This document shows, in pieces, positions 1 to 8,735 of a stretch of 64,000 nt of DNA; position 1 is the first letter of the stretch, and the number at the start of each line of letters is the position of its first letter. The stretch spans positions 65,056,620 to 65,120,619 of the forward strand of contig CM043700.1 of NCBI GenBank assembly GCA_023935145.1. The letters run 5' to 3'. The notes under the pieces are model-generated. The model had not been told where the DNA came from. It made no database searches and saw only the letters and a program-made list of their open reading frames with translations. The position numbers and the translations under genes were made by a program. The stretch is from Bretschneidera sinensis (lineage: Eukaryota > Streptophyta > Magnoliopsida > Brassicales > Akaniaceae).

Positions 1-795
1 CATGCGGCTAATCATGCCGAGTCTTTAGAGTCGTGTTTTGTGTGTGGCGGGGTAGATCATCTGCTCCAAGAATGCCCCACATTTGCTGATATGAAAGGGT
101 TGTATGAGGAACAATGTAATGCCTTAGGCATGTACAAGAAGCCTCTTGCACCTTTCTTTAACACTTATAACCCGGGGTGACGAAATCACCCCAACTTCAG
201 CTGAAAATCTGAAAACCAGCATGCGCAACCCCCTAGATCATCCCCTGCACCTTATCATGCACTCTCATCCTCTAGGAACTCGCTAGAAGACACCTTACAG
301 GCCTTTATAGAGGCACAAGGTAAGACAAACCAAAGGTTTGAGGCATTATTTACGCAGGTGATGGAAGAGCATAAAGAAATTAAGAGCCAAGTGTCCAAAT
401 TAATGAGCTACTTGAGTGTGACTGAGCAAGGTAAGTTCCCTGCTCATGCTCAGTCCATATCCCATGGTCAGCACCTGGCGCAACAGAATTTGAAGAAGGT
501 GAATGCCATTAAGACAGTAATTGGTAAGTCCTTACACATCCCAACAACGAAGAAATCATAGGATGTGGACGAAAGCCACCAAGTATACATGATGGATTCA
601 TTCATGGAAAAGGTCCAGCACCTCAATCTATTGGATTCCACCCTCACTTATGGCTTCACCAGAGCACATATCGAGCCAAAATTTGCGGATGTTACTGATG
701 ACATCCTTGAGGCCCCTCCCAAGCATAGAAGCACCGAATTTGGCAATGAAGCAGTGACGAGTGCATTCAACCTATGTCTTTCTAGGAGAAAATAA
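1..795 (+). pseudogene. Gypsy (Athila/Tat-like) gag and start of protease region, degraded
   Basis: Frame 1 is readable from the first base. It carries a CCHC zinc knuckle (CFVCGGVDHLLQEC, about bases 34-75), then a proline/serine-rich linker and a segment reading VNAIKTVIGKSL, which resembles the gag-protease boundary of Athila/Tat-type plant Gypsy elements. Gag is the capsid/nucleocapsid protein that packages element RNA. The frame is closed by TGA at 178, TGA near 214 and TAG at 559; the first two replace expected Trp codons (TGG to TGA). The 565-795 stretch continues the same frame and ends in a lysine-rich tail. No reverse transcriptase or integrase lies between here and the polypurine tract at 1064, so this is a deletion derivative. 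The 5' part lies outside the window. Confidence 0.75.
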
Positions 796-1063
796 GAGCG
801 TCTGGCTGAAGACATAAAACTTAGCGCTCATGGGAGGCAGCCCACAACATATCCTTTTATTTTTATTGTTTTCTGTATTTCTTTTTTCTTGTTTATTATT
901 ATTATTTTGCTGTTTTCCAGTTTTACTTTAGTATTTACTTTTCAGGGACAAATAAACGAAGCAGTTCAATTGGTCGTGCACAACTTTCAACTCCACACAC
1001 TGTTGGTTAAAAAGGAGTTTCCGTAACTTTTTCTTTTTCATTGAGGACAATGCTTATCTTAAG
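796..1063 (+). other. Non-coding 3' internal region of the Athila/Tat-like element
   Basis: AT- and T-rich sequence between the gag remnant and the polypurine tract. I see no open frame or RNA gene here. It holds the usual untranslated stretch before the 3' LTR. Confidence 0.5.
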
Positions 1064-1077
1064 TTGGGGGTGGGAAG
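1064..1077 (+). other. Polypurine tract
   Basis: The purine run TTGGGGGTGGGAAGA-like segment just before the LTR matches the plus-strand primer of Athila/Tat Gypsy elements, which characteristically contains TTGGGGGTGG. It sets the orientation of this element as + strand. Confidence 0.7.
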
Positions 1078-1641
1078 ATATACAACATTTCTTATTGCAT
1101 ATCATTGAACTACTTTGTGTCATCTTGGTGTGTGTTTAGCATGCTTTGTGTTAGTCTTAGAGTCAATTTACATGTCAATGATATAAACTTAATTGAGATA
1201 TCATATAGCATTCAGAAGTAGTTAAACCTTGCTTCGGTTTGAAATTAATTTAAGTATTAATCTTGATCTGGTTTGAGACTCTAGTTTGAGATAAAATTGT
1301 ATGATTAGTCTTAAACATTTAGAAAAGTTTTATGTGTGATTATTTTGTGAATATTTTTGCGGTCTCGACAAGCTCTAGAACTTACTTGATAACTGTTAGG
1401 TTGTGATGAGAGTCATAAAATGCCTCTCAACAGTGGTTAATTGTTAGCATTTTAGGATTGATCTCGGTCTTTATTGTGCTTTTATATCTTAATAACTCTA
1501 AAGTAATATTATTGGACCACTGACTTATTTCAGTGTAATTTTTAGGTACTTTAAGTTTAAAAGAGAAAGAGAAGTGATCGTTGCTTAAAAGACCAAGATC
1601 CCATGCTTCTGGAAGGACAAGATGGGCTGCTGCCTCAATTG

Positions 1642-1786
1642 CGATCGAGTGCACAAGCAGTGCGATCGAGCGCACATCCCACATCGAGCAAGGTACTCTA
1701 TAGGGTATACGCGATCGAGTGCACAAGCCGCGATCGAGCGCATGTGCGATCGATCGCACTTGAGCTGCGATCGAGCGCACCAGGAC
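1642..1786. repeat. Cluster of palindromic GCGATCGAGCGCAC motifs in U3
   Basis: Six near-identical copies of a 14-16 bp motif, GTGCGATCGATCGCAC in its most symmetrical form, are packed upstream of the TATA box. The variants differ mainly at one base of the GAGTGCAC or GAGCGCAC half. Similar clusters occur in three other LTRs of this window (4931-5043, 30741-30853, 59975-60010), always in U3. Confidence 0.85.
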
Positions 1787-1833
1787 AATATCCCACATCA
1801 GCTAGATAACACATAGCATTCCGGGAGTTTGCC

Positions 1834-1841
1834 TATATAAA
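1834..1841 (+). promoter_or_regulatory. LTR TATA box
   Basis: TATATAAA lies about 50 bp after the last palindromic motif and is followed by GACCCACTC. The solo LTR at 59469 has TATAAAAGCCCCACCTC at the matching place, which supports a conserved U3/R promoter. Confidence 0.65.
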
Positions 1842-2724
1842 GACCCACTCTGCTCAGCTGAAATCATGAACCAATCGGAGCTCTTCTAAGATTATCTTTT
1901 GAGATCATTAGAGAGTGACTCTAGAGGGCCTTTAGGAGTAAATCCAGAGGGCCTTTAAGAGGAATCCGAAGTATAAAATTTGGAGGGCAAGCTGAGGATG
2001 ATCGTTGAGAGGCCAGAGGCAACTCAAGGAGGCATGAGCTCTATGGCCAGCTAATGTCCAAGCAAGGCGAAGGGATGAATCCCTAGGTGTAGTTGTTCTT
2101 ATTTTCCTTTATTTGGTTCAGTTGTAGTTGGTATTATTTTTATCAAACATCGTTATGTTTTATTCTTTAATTTAATTTAGTAGATTATTTTATTAGTCCG
2201 GTGATTGCATGCTTCCTTTCCATATAAGTTCAGTCATGCTTTTCTTATGTGTATCTGTTTGGATGTGATTGAGTCTGGTAGACCTCTTTTATAGATTTGT
2301 CTATTGCTGCGGTATTGTCGTTAGATATATCGTCGTCTTTTGATAATTTATAAGTTGGGTCATGTGTGCTTAAAAGTAGAGAATAATTCATAACAATTAC
2401 ATTAGGATTTATAATTGCGCTTTAATTGAATATATACCGATTGCCTGTTTGGGATGTGTAACTAGCAATCGAGATAAAAACAACTGAATCAAGTTAGGAT
2501 TAGAGCAACGAGCTTAGGGAGGATTTTCGGAACCTTGTCATTCTTAATTATATTTCCAACCCTATTCACACAATCACCCTTTTTCTCAAACAAACTCAGA
2601 TTCATTTAATTTTTTATCGTTTGTGTTGAGGTTTACACCTTCTTTTGTAATTAACTTGTTTCTATGTGGAATCGACACCCCAAAACTATACTACAACTAC
2701 CGCATTATGTTTTGGGCGTAATCA

Positions 2725-3640
2725 GCAGCCATAGCTTTAACAAATAGATGAAGTTTTCTTTCCACAGCAGCTATTTGAGGAGATGATCCTCCATTTAAGC
2801 TTACCTCATACATACCCTTACTCTTGGTTATATGTCTGCCTTGAGAGGAGAACTGCTACATATGTTCACTTAGGGTTTCGAAGAGTTCCATAGCCTCTTC
2901 ATTGCTCTTCTCCAACAGCACTCCTCCATAACCTGAATCCACAATGTTTGTGTTAGAATCACTCAAACCTTCATAGAAAGCTTGTACCAGTTCGTCTTGG
3001 GGTAGGTTGTGGTATGGGCACTTGAGTAGTAGCTCGTTGAAGTGTCCCCAGGCCTCGAAGATTAAATCACCATCCTTTTGTTGGAAGGATTGAATTTCTT
3101 TTCTCATTTACCTTGTCTTCTGGGCTGGGAAGAACTTCCTTAGGAATTTGCTTGCCAACTCCTCCCAAGTGTGAATGGAAACTGTAGGCAAAGAATTATA
3201 CCATAATTTAGCATTATCTTTCAAGGAAAAAAGGAAAAGAATTAACCTTATTCCTTCTTGGTCTAAGCCTCGGATGTGTTGGAATTTCCAGAGGTTGAAG
3301 AACTCTCGAAGGTGCAAATGTGGGTCTTCACTAGGTGTACCCCTAAAGTGAATCAGTGCACTGAGTATCTATGGAGATATGTAATAGTTTCCTTCCGCCT
3401 CAGGTTGATACGCAATGCACGATGGTTGATCGAGGTTCGGTGGGATGAAGGATTGCTTCATCAGCCTCCGCTCAGGTGGTTGCTGTTTGGCTATCTGTTC
3501 TGCCATCGGTGTGTCATCCTCAACTCCTCTTTCTGCCTCTTCTGAATTGTTTTTAAGACTTTTTTGGATAGTCCTCTCTAGCTCGGGATCAACGAGAAGG
3601 AATGCCGGATTCTTGGATCGACGTCTGTGCGTGAATCGGT
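2725..3640 (-). pseudogene. gag of Gypsy B (Athila/Tat-like), disrupted
   Basis: Read on the minus strand, the frame starts near 3640 with a segment reading NPAFLLVDPELERTIQKSL. It continues through FRGTPSEDPHLHLREFFNLW and the retrotransposon gag core (DNAKLWYNSLPTVSIHTWEE, then KFLRKFFPAQKTR and MRKEIQSFQQ). This is the capsid domain of plant Gypsy elements (Pfam Retrotrans_gag type). An in-frame TAA between AQKTR and MRKEI replaces an expected Gln codon, and another stop lies near 3370. The frame ends where the Athila/Tat-like LTR (ending at 2724) is inserted, before the zinc knuckle. The neighbouring primer site and 5' LTR confirm it is the first gene of a minus-strand element. Confidence 0.8.
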
Positions 3641-3910
3641 GGCAGTTATGTGAGTGCAGTAGTCAAACACTGCTGCTCGGATGACTCTCTGCCTCAATTG
3701 CGCTCGATTGCACTAGAGGGTGCGTTCGATCGCAAGTGGCACAGAAAGCTCTTCTGGAGTATCTAAAACAGAGAAAAAGGAAATTGATTAGGGTTTTGAT
3801 GAAAAGAAACAAAATAAGATAAAAACAATAATTAAGAATGGAATATATTAAAAAGGAAATAACAATAATTAAACTAATTGAAAAATTAATTCTAAAAAGA
3901 AATTTAGCGC
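3641..3910 (-). other. Untranslated leader of Gypsy B
   Basis: This stretch lies between the primer binding site and gag of Gypsy B. It holds two imperfect copies of the GCGCTCGATTGCAC-type motif near 3699-3735 and is otherwise AT-rich with no convincing frame. Confidence 0.5.
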
Positions 3911-3936
3911 AATCCCTGGAAACGGCGCCAAAAACT
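3911..3936 (-). other. Primer binding site of Gypsy B
   Basis: On the minus strand the LTR end is followed by TTTTTGGCGCCGTTTCCAGG. The TGGCGCCGTT core is the primer site typical of Athila/Tat Gypsy elements, usually assigned to tRNA-Asp. This fixes the LTR boundary at 3937. Confidence 0.75.
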
Positions 3937-4834
3937 TGTTAGAGCAATTATCTACCTAAATAAATATGCAAATAACCGTCCTAGTTTTACTTGCAAGTGC
4001 ACAAGGTCTGTGGTAGCATAGTGTGCAAGTGCGAGATCATTTCCACAGGGATTGGTGAATTTCATTTTAGAATTAGTTTCTTCAAGTTAAAAAGAGAAAT
4101 AGAAAATTGATTGTGAGTAAATAACAATAATGAGAACATAGGACTATGATATCCACCCTAATTATACTTTCCCACTAACTAAAGTGTCAATGCTCTTGCC
4201 TTATCATGAATATCTAATGGTTGCCAACCTAAGGGCTTGGTCCACACCTTAGGCTATTGATCTCCCTATACAACGAGTTAGGCATGGTGTATACTCTAAC
4301 TCTTTTCTCTCTTAAGGGATTCAGCATGGGTGTATACTGAGTTGTTCTTTAAGAGAGAATGAGGGCTGTGGAGATCAGCAACCACACGGGACCTAGGGCC
4401 TGGTACGCTCCCGGTTTCCCATGTTGATTAACCTGGGAATCCGGTGTGGATATCCCTTGTTACTAATGTCGAACCCAGGACTCGGTCATCCAAATTGATT
4501 CGACTAACTTATCCATACCACATGCATACGTTGATTAGGCACACATATATGAGGAATTTAAATACAAACAGGCATTAATCAAGTTAAATATTCTAACAAG
4601 GCTAAAGCAAAGATAATTAATGAATGAACATGCGGAAAAGCATAAGTAAGGCTTCAATCGAGCTCTATAGGAGTTTAGTTACACATACTAAGTAAACTAA
4701 ATATTCTAAACATAGTGAAATAAAAACAGAAAACTAAAATCGAAGAAGACTCGGGAGACGAGTCGTTACTTCCTCTCCTAAGCTCGCTACTTCAAATCTA
4801 GAACAAAAGGTATGCTTTATGTGTTTTACATGGC

Positions 4835-4842
4835 TTTTTATA
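4835..4842 (-). promoter_or_regulatory. LTR TATA box of Gypsy B
   Basis: TATAAAAA on the minus strand, downstream (in element sense) of the palindromic motif cluster. The homologous solo LTR has a TATATATA at the same place (30645-30652). Confidence 0.55.
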
Positions 4843-4930
4843 GGGTCCTTATGGTGTCCCGAAACCTTAATTTCCTTTTTAGAGTCTGGAGACCTCTTTC
4901 CATATCTGGCTCTGCCACCTCTGGAGTGAT

Positions 4931-5043
4931 TGCACTCGAGCGTATGCGGGATGCGCTCGAGTGCAGGTGTGCACTCGAGCCTTCTTCAAGTGCGCTAGTG
5001 TTCTTGTGTGCTCGATCTCAAGGAAAGTGCGCTCAAGCGCACC
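4931..5043. repeat. Palindromic CTCGAGCGCA motif cluster in U3 of Gypsy B LTR
   Basis: Repeated variants such as GCACTCGAGCG, GCGCTCGAGTGCA and GTGCGCTCAAGCGCAC lie within about 110 bp upstream of the TATA box in element sense. Confidence 0.8.
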
Positions 5044-5232
5044 TTGCTAGATGGCAGAACTTGACTTTTGCTTCTAAAAGCTCCAAATTATCATCTTTTT
5101 GTCCAAGTCCTGTGAAAAACACATAAAACACAAAAATGAAGTAGAAACTACTAAAATGTATAAATAAAGAGTCTAACAACTGTAAATTAAGGGGCTTAAA
5201 TATGACTATTTAAGCACTTATCACCTTCTTTG

Positions 5233-6372
5233 CTATACCTGAACCGAATTCTCCTTGATGGTATGCTCCATAAATACCGAACTGGTTTGCTCACTAGCCC
5301 CTGCAGGGTTAGTTTTCTCCAAGTAGGGAAATAACAATTCATGAAAAATAACATCCCTACTTATTATGAGTCTCAATCCTTCTTGTTCTAAGGACCACAA
5401 CCTATACCCCTTAGCCCCTTCCCCATATCCTAGAAACACATATTTTCTAGATCATGGGCTAAGTCTATCATCATTTTGTTGTGAATATGCAACATACCCA
5501 AAAGTCCTAAGGTTGTCCAACTCAGGGGGTTTTCCACTCAACATCTCCTTGGGAGTCTTATGGTACACAATCCTAGAGGGTGATCTATTAACCAAATACG
5601 CAGCAGTAGACACCGCTTCCCCCCAAAAACATTTGGGTAATCCGGATCCATCTAACATGCACCTAACCTTTTCCATAAGGGTATTATTCATCCTCTCAGC
5701 AACTCCACTTTGTTGAGGGGTTTTCATAACCGTTCTATGTCTTAGAATCCCATTTAACCTACAAAATTGATCAAGTTCTTTGTTAAAAATTTCTAAGCCA
5801 TTATCGGTTCTTATCCCCTTAACTACCCCGCCCCTTTGAGTCTCCACTAGCTTTTTCCAGACCACTAATTTATTCAAAGCATCTGATTTATTTCTAACCA
5901 AATAAACCCAAACCTTTCTTGAATAATCATTAATTAAAGACAGAATGTAAAGATTACCTCCTTGTGTTGGTGTCCTTGCTGGTCCCCAAAGTTCCGCATG
6001 AATGTAGTCAAGAATGCCCTTAGACTTGTGCACTCCAGTTTTGAAGCTGACCCGGTGTTGCTTCTTAAGAACACAACACTCGCAGAAATCAAGTTCCTCT
6101 ACTTTGTTTCCACCAAGTAAGCCATCCTTGTTGAGAACTTGCAGGCCTTTTTTGCTCATGTATCCCAAGCAAGTGTGCCAAAGGGCTGCCCTATCCATCT
6201 CAGCCATCAAGTTTGTTGCTTGATCATTGATATCTATCTCTTCGATCATCTCATAGAGTCCATCCTTCATTACTACTTTGATCACTACCAAAGATCCCTT
6301 GGCTACCTTGATCTTTCCTCCCTCTATCTTGCATGTGTATCCCATGGAATCCAGCTGCACCAATGAGATCAA
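5233..6372 (-). pseudogene. Copia A integrase (pre-integrase zinc finger, core, C-terminal part)
   Basis: Integrase joins element cDNA to the chromosome. Reading on the minus strand, the pre-integrase HHCC finger comes first (WHTCLGYMSKKGLQVL ... CECC; the second His is Tyr). It is followed by the core with LWGPARTPTQGG, NDYSRKVWVYLV, TDNGLE and GVAERMNNTLMEKVRCML. The first catalytic Asp of the usual HSDLWGP is Glu here (HAELWGP), while the second Asp (TDNG) and the Glu (GVAE) remain. A single in-frame TGA near 5449 separates the core from a C-terminal segment reading FLGYGEGAKGYRLWSLEQ. Gypsy B interrupts the frame at 5223. The frame is unusually open for this window but cannot be complete. 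Confidence 0.85.
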
Positions 6373-6640
6373 ATTTCCCTCAAATCTGCAAGATATCTCA
6401 CATCTTTCAGTAGCCTTGTCATTCCATCAAACATCCTCACTTGGATGTCTTATGTGCCCCTCACTTAGTAAGAAATATCATTCCCCAAGAAAACCCTTTC
6501 TTCATTGGTTTCCTTGAAATTCTTGAACCAACTCCAGTGAGGGCACATGTGATGAGTGCACCCGAAATCCAAGATCTATTTCCCGTTGCCTTCTTGCCCC
6601 TTGCTCACACTTGAGCACACAACAAAAACGTCATCATCTT
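6373..6640 (-). pseudogene. Copia A protease region, degraded
   Basis: On the minus strand fragments reading ILDFGCTHHMCPHWSWFKNF and VFLGNDISY, then DIQVRMFDGMTRLLKDVRYL, correspond to the Copia aspartic protease that cuts the polyprotein. The catalytic DSG/DTG triad reads DFG, and several stops and a frameshift interrupt it. It lies between gag and integrase as expected. Confidence 0.65.
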
Positions 6641-7421
6641 GCTGTTCTTCTTTGGCAACCAAAAGCTCTCCATTCTTGGTATGTCTTCTTTCCTCATCCC
6701 TCATCTTCTCCTTGCAATCTTTCTTAACATGACCCTCTTTATGGCAGTAGAAACATCTCCTATGGCTCTCTCCTCAACCTCTGTCCCAGTAGTAGCCATG
6801 CATGTTGTTGTGCACTCTCCCATGGCTCTCTCCTCCACCTCTGTCCCGGTAGTAGCCATGCATGTTGCTATGCACTCTCTCATGGCTCTCTCCTCTACCT
6901 TTGTCCCAGTAGTAGCCATGGATGTTGCTGTGCACTCTCCTATGGCTCTCTCCTCTACCTTAATCCTGGTAGTAGCCATGGTTGTTGCCATACTGAGTTG
7001 CTGGCCTTCCTTTAAAGAACAACACTTTACCACTTGATGCACTCCTTATCTTGGCACCAAGATTATCTTGCAACTCTTTATTAGGATTCAATTTAAAAGA
7101 AAAGATTTGTTTACGAAGATACCTTTTACTAGGGAGAGTCTTGGCAAGAAATAACTCATCTAATTTCTTTCATATGACAGCTGGATCTTCCAAGCCTCCG
7201 CAGTCCCTTGTGACATTATCCGACATGTACAAGAAGATGGTGTTGTATGCCATCTTCTTCATCTCATTCCGCTGGTCTTCCGTGGTACTTACTGGAAAAG
7301 CGTCATCTTCTCCAATCGCCAAGTCCACTTTCTGTTGCATAAGAACAGCCTTGATCTTTCGCTTCCACAGGGAAAAATCTCCCTTTCCATCAATCTTCTC
7401 AATACCAAAATTTGAACCCAT
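6641..7421 (-). pseudogene. Copia A gag with internal deletion and expanded repeat linker
   Basis: The start codon at 7421 opens MGSNFGIEKIDGKGDFSLW, the usual N-terminus of this family, followed by MQQKVDLAIGEDDAF and the YMSDNV segment. After KELQDNL the frame jumps directly to AKIRSASSGK, losing about 75 residues of the capsid domain present in Copia F. A linker of four roughly 20-residue repeats (GRGESHGRVHSNMHGYYRD) then leads straight into an intact CCHC knuckle, CFYCHKEGHVKKDC (about 6714-6755). Stops and frameshifts make it non-functional. Relatives carry only one copy of the linker sequence. Confidence 0.8.
6770..7000. repeat. 60-bp tandem repeat inside Copia A gag
   Basis: The phrase GTAGTAGCCATG recurs at exactly 60-bp intervals (near 6790, 6850, 6910 and 6970), each with CTCTCCTCTACCT-like sequence next to it. 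Sixty bases is 20 codons, so the repeat keeps the gag frame. Copia D, E and F have one copy of the corresponding basic linker. Confidence 0.9.
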
Positions 7422-7750
7422 TTTGCGGAGAAGATCCTTTGATTTATGCAGCACCCACAAATGCTTTCCAACTTCTTCTAAACCTCAAGAACACAGATCG
7501 AAGATTGATCTCAATACCGTTCTTGAATCAACCTCAAGAACACGATCAGATCTTGATCTTTACTCCGTTCTTGAATCACCCTTAAGAACATGATCAGATA
7601 TTGATCTTAACTCTATCCTTGATTCACCTCAAGAACATGATCAGATATAGATCTTAACTCAGTTCTTGAATCACCCAAGAAGTTGACCTCTGATTCTTGG
7701 AGTCTTGACTCCGTCACCTTCTTGTTCTTACTCCGACACCCAACTGTGCA
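7422..7750 (-). repeat. Copia A leader with four tandem copies of a ~54-bp repeat
   Basis: Between primer site and gag, a unit built around TCAAGAACACGATCAGATCT and CCGTTCTTGAATCA recurs four times at about 7484-7672. Copia D, E and F have about two copies in the same place, so copy number varies between family members. No open frame is evident. Confidence 0.8.
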
Positions 7751-7763
7751 AGCTCTAATACCA
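7751..7763 (-). other. Primer binding site of Copia A
   Basis: TGGTATTAGAGCT on the minus strand is one base from the canonical initiator-Met tRNA site TGGTATCAGAGC and lies one base inside the LTR end at 7765. Confidence 0.85.
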
Positions 7764-7764
7764 T

Positions 7765-8735
7765 TGTTGGAAATCACCTTGACAAGATGCCTAGGTGGTG
7801 ATCTTCCAAACACCAAAGTCTAGAATGACTTGTAATGAAATAAAACAGCCATCGAAAGCAAGAAAGAAAAGAAGACAAGCGATTTGTTATAGAGGTTCGG
7901 TAATAGCCTACATCCCCATGAGTTACTCTGAACTCTCTGCACTAAATCAATGGTTCTTTACAATCCGGCAACCCTATTTAAGAAACCTCAAGTTCTTGAA
8001 GAAACCAAGAAGAGAAGAAAGAAGATGATAAGAACTATTACAATGCTCTCTATCTAATCTATACTCCTCTCTCTTTACAACCAGCCTCACTACAATGAGT
8101 CCCTACTGTGTTTTGTGTCTTTGCACTCTCACACAATTCTCTTTTGTATGTCTGTCACTCTTTTACAATTGATCTCAAATTATGTCCCAATGTTAATGAG
8201 AATAAATCTAGGTGACCCTTTATATAGTGCACCAACTTCTTGTCCAATCTTGAGAGTCAATCTCCACCCTTAGATCTTGATGAGCACTCAACCATGGCCC
8301 TCCATCAATCCTAAGTAATGTTGTGCATTTTAACCTTGCACCCACACACTTAACAAGAGGCTGAATCAAATGGAATATGTGTGCCTCAGTGTGTCTAGCG
8401 CCTAGACACTGAACAACGCATGCTTCGGTGCTAGGCAAAACACCCTTTTCACCACTTTCTGGGCGCCTCGGCCTTCGTGTGGGATAGGTGAGGTGCTGCC
8501 CCCCACCAGGACTTCCTCCTTGCTGGCCGCCGCGGCCTGGAAGGAGCAGGGCTAAAGGTGCACACTAAAGCTGGACCCTTCGCAGCTGTGCACAATTCGT
8601 CTTGCTGAATAGAGGTGTGCACACACACCCAAAGTGATGCGCACACCTGTGTGTACTCTTTTAACATGCTGAAATTTATTCTTCCAACCTTGGTTTAAAC
8701 CTTAGCCATGTTTAAACCTTAGACAAATACCAACA
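7765..8735 (-). repeat. 5' LTR of Copia A
   Basis: It is bounded by TGTTGG and CCAACA, the terminal inverted repeats of this LTR family. It contains a TATA motif near 8218-8226 (minus strand) and a GC-rich block with CGCGGCCTGG phrases at about 8460-8600, unlike the AT-rich surroundings. On the outer side satellite sequence starts at once with CAGCC. Confidence 0.9.

Larger units (their letters stand above)
1078..2724 (+). repeat. 3' LTR of the Athila/Tat-like Gypsy element
   Basis: This non-coding block follows the polypurine tract and ends in GGGCGTAATCA at 2724, where the sequence switches into the gag of Gypsy B on the opposite strand. The end is firm because the gag of B resumes there (GCAGCCATAGC reads as its Ala-Met-Ala in reverse). 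The start is less certain because no clear TG follows the purine tract. It contains a TATA box at 1834 preceded by a cluster of palindromic CGATCGAGCGCAC motifs, and it resembles the solo LTR at 59469-60871 in layout. The matching 5' LTR and target duplication lie outside the window. Confidence 0.6.
3937..5223 (-). repeat. 5' LTR of Gypsy B
   Basis: On the minus strand it begins TGATAAGTGCTTAAATAGTC and ends in CTAACA, directly followed by the primer site. It is homologous along its length to the solo LTR at 29772-31034. It contains a U3 cluster of palindromic CTCGAGCGCA motifs (4931-5043) and a TATA box (4835-4842). At its outer edge Copia A sequence resumes at 5224 with CCTTC, a likely target duplication whose partner lies outside the window. 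Confidence 0.85.
5224..8735 (-). mobile_element. Copia A: Tnt1/Tork-like retrotransposon, 5' part
   Basis: Minus-strand Copia with 5' LTR (7765-8735), primer site, leader with tandem repeats, gag, protease and integrase in Copia order. Reverse transcriptase and RNase H would follow integrase but lie beyond the Gypsy B insertion at 5223, outside the window. Gag and integrase sequence relate it to Copia D, E, F and I in this window. The outer LTR edge abuts satellite sequence starting CAGCC, so the element inserted into the satellite. Confidence 0.85.

Noticed and set aside
1427..1816. Four overlapping frames rich in Ala-Arg-Ser-Ile/Asp-Arg repeats on both strands
   Set aside because: They arise from the repeated CGATCGAGCGCAC motif in the LTR U3, which is open in several frames. 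There is no homology or codon signal.
6639..7037. Plus-strand frame with repeated VVAMHV and MALSSTSVPV units
   Set aside because: It is the antisense of the 60-bp repeat in Copia A gag, whose zinc knuckle and start are on the minus strand.
7051..7593. 180-codon plus-strand frame
   Set aside because: It overlaps the Copia A gag start and leader repeats in antisense. The minus-strand reading has recognisable gag motifs and this one has none.
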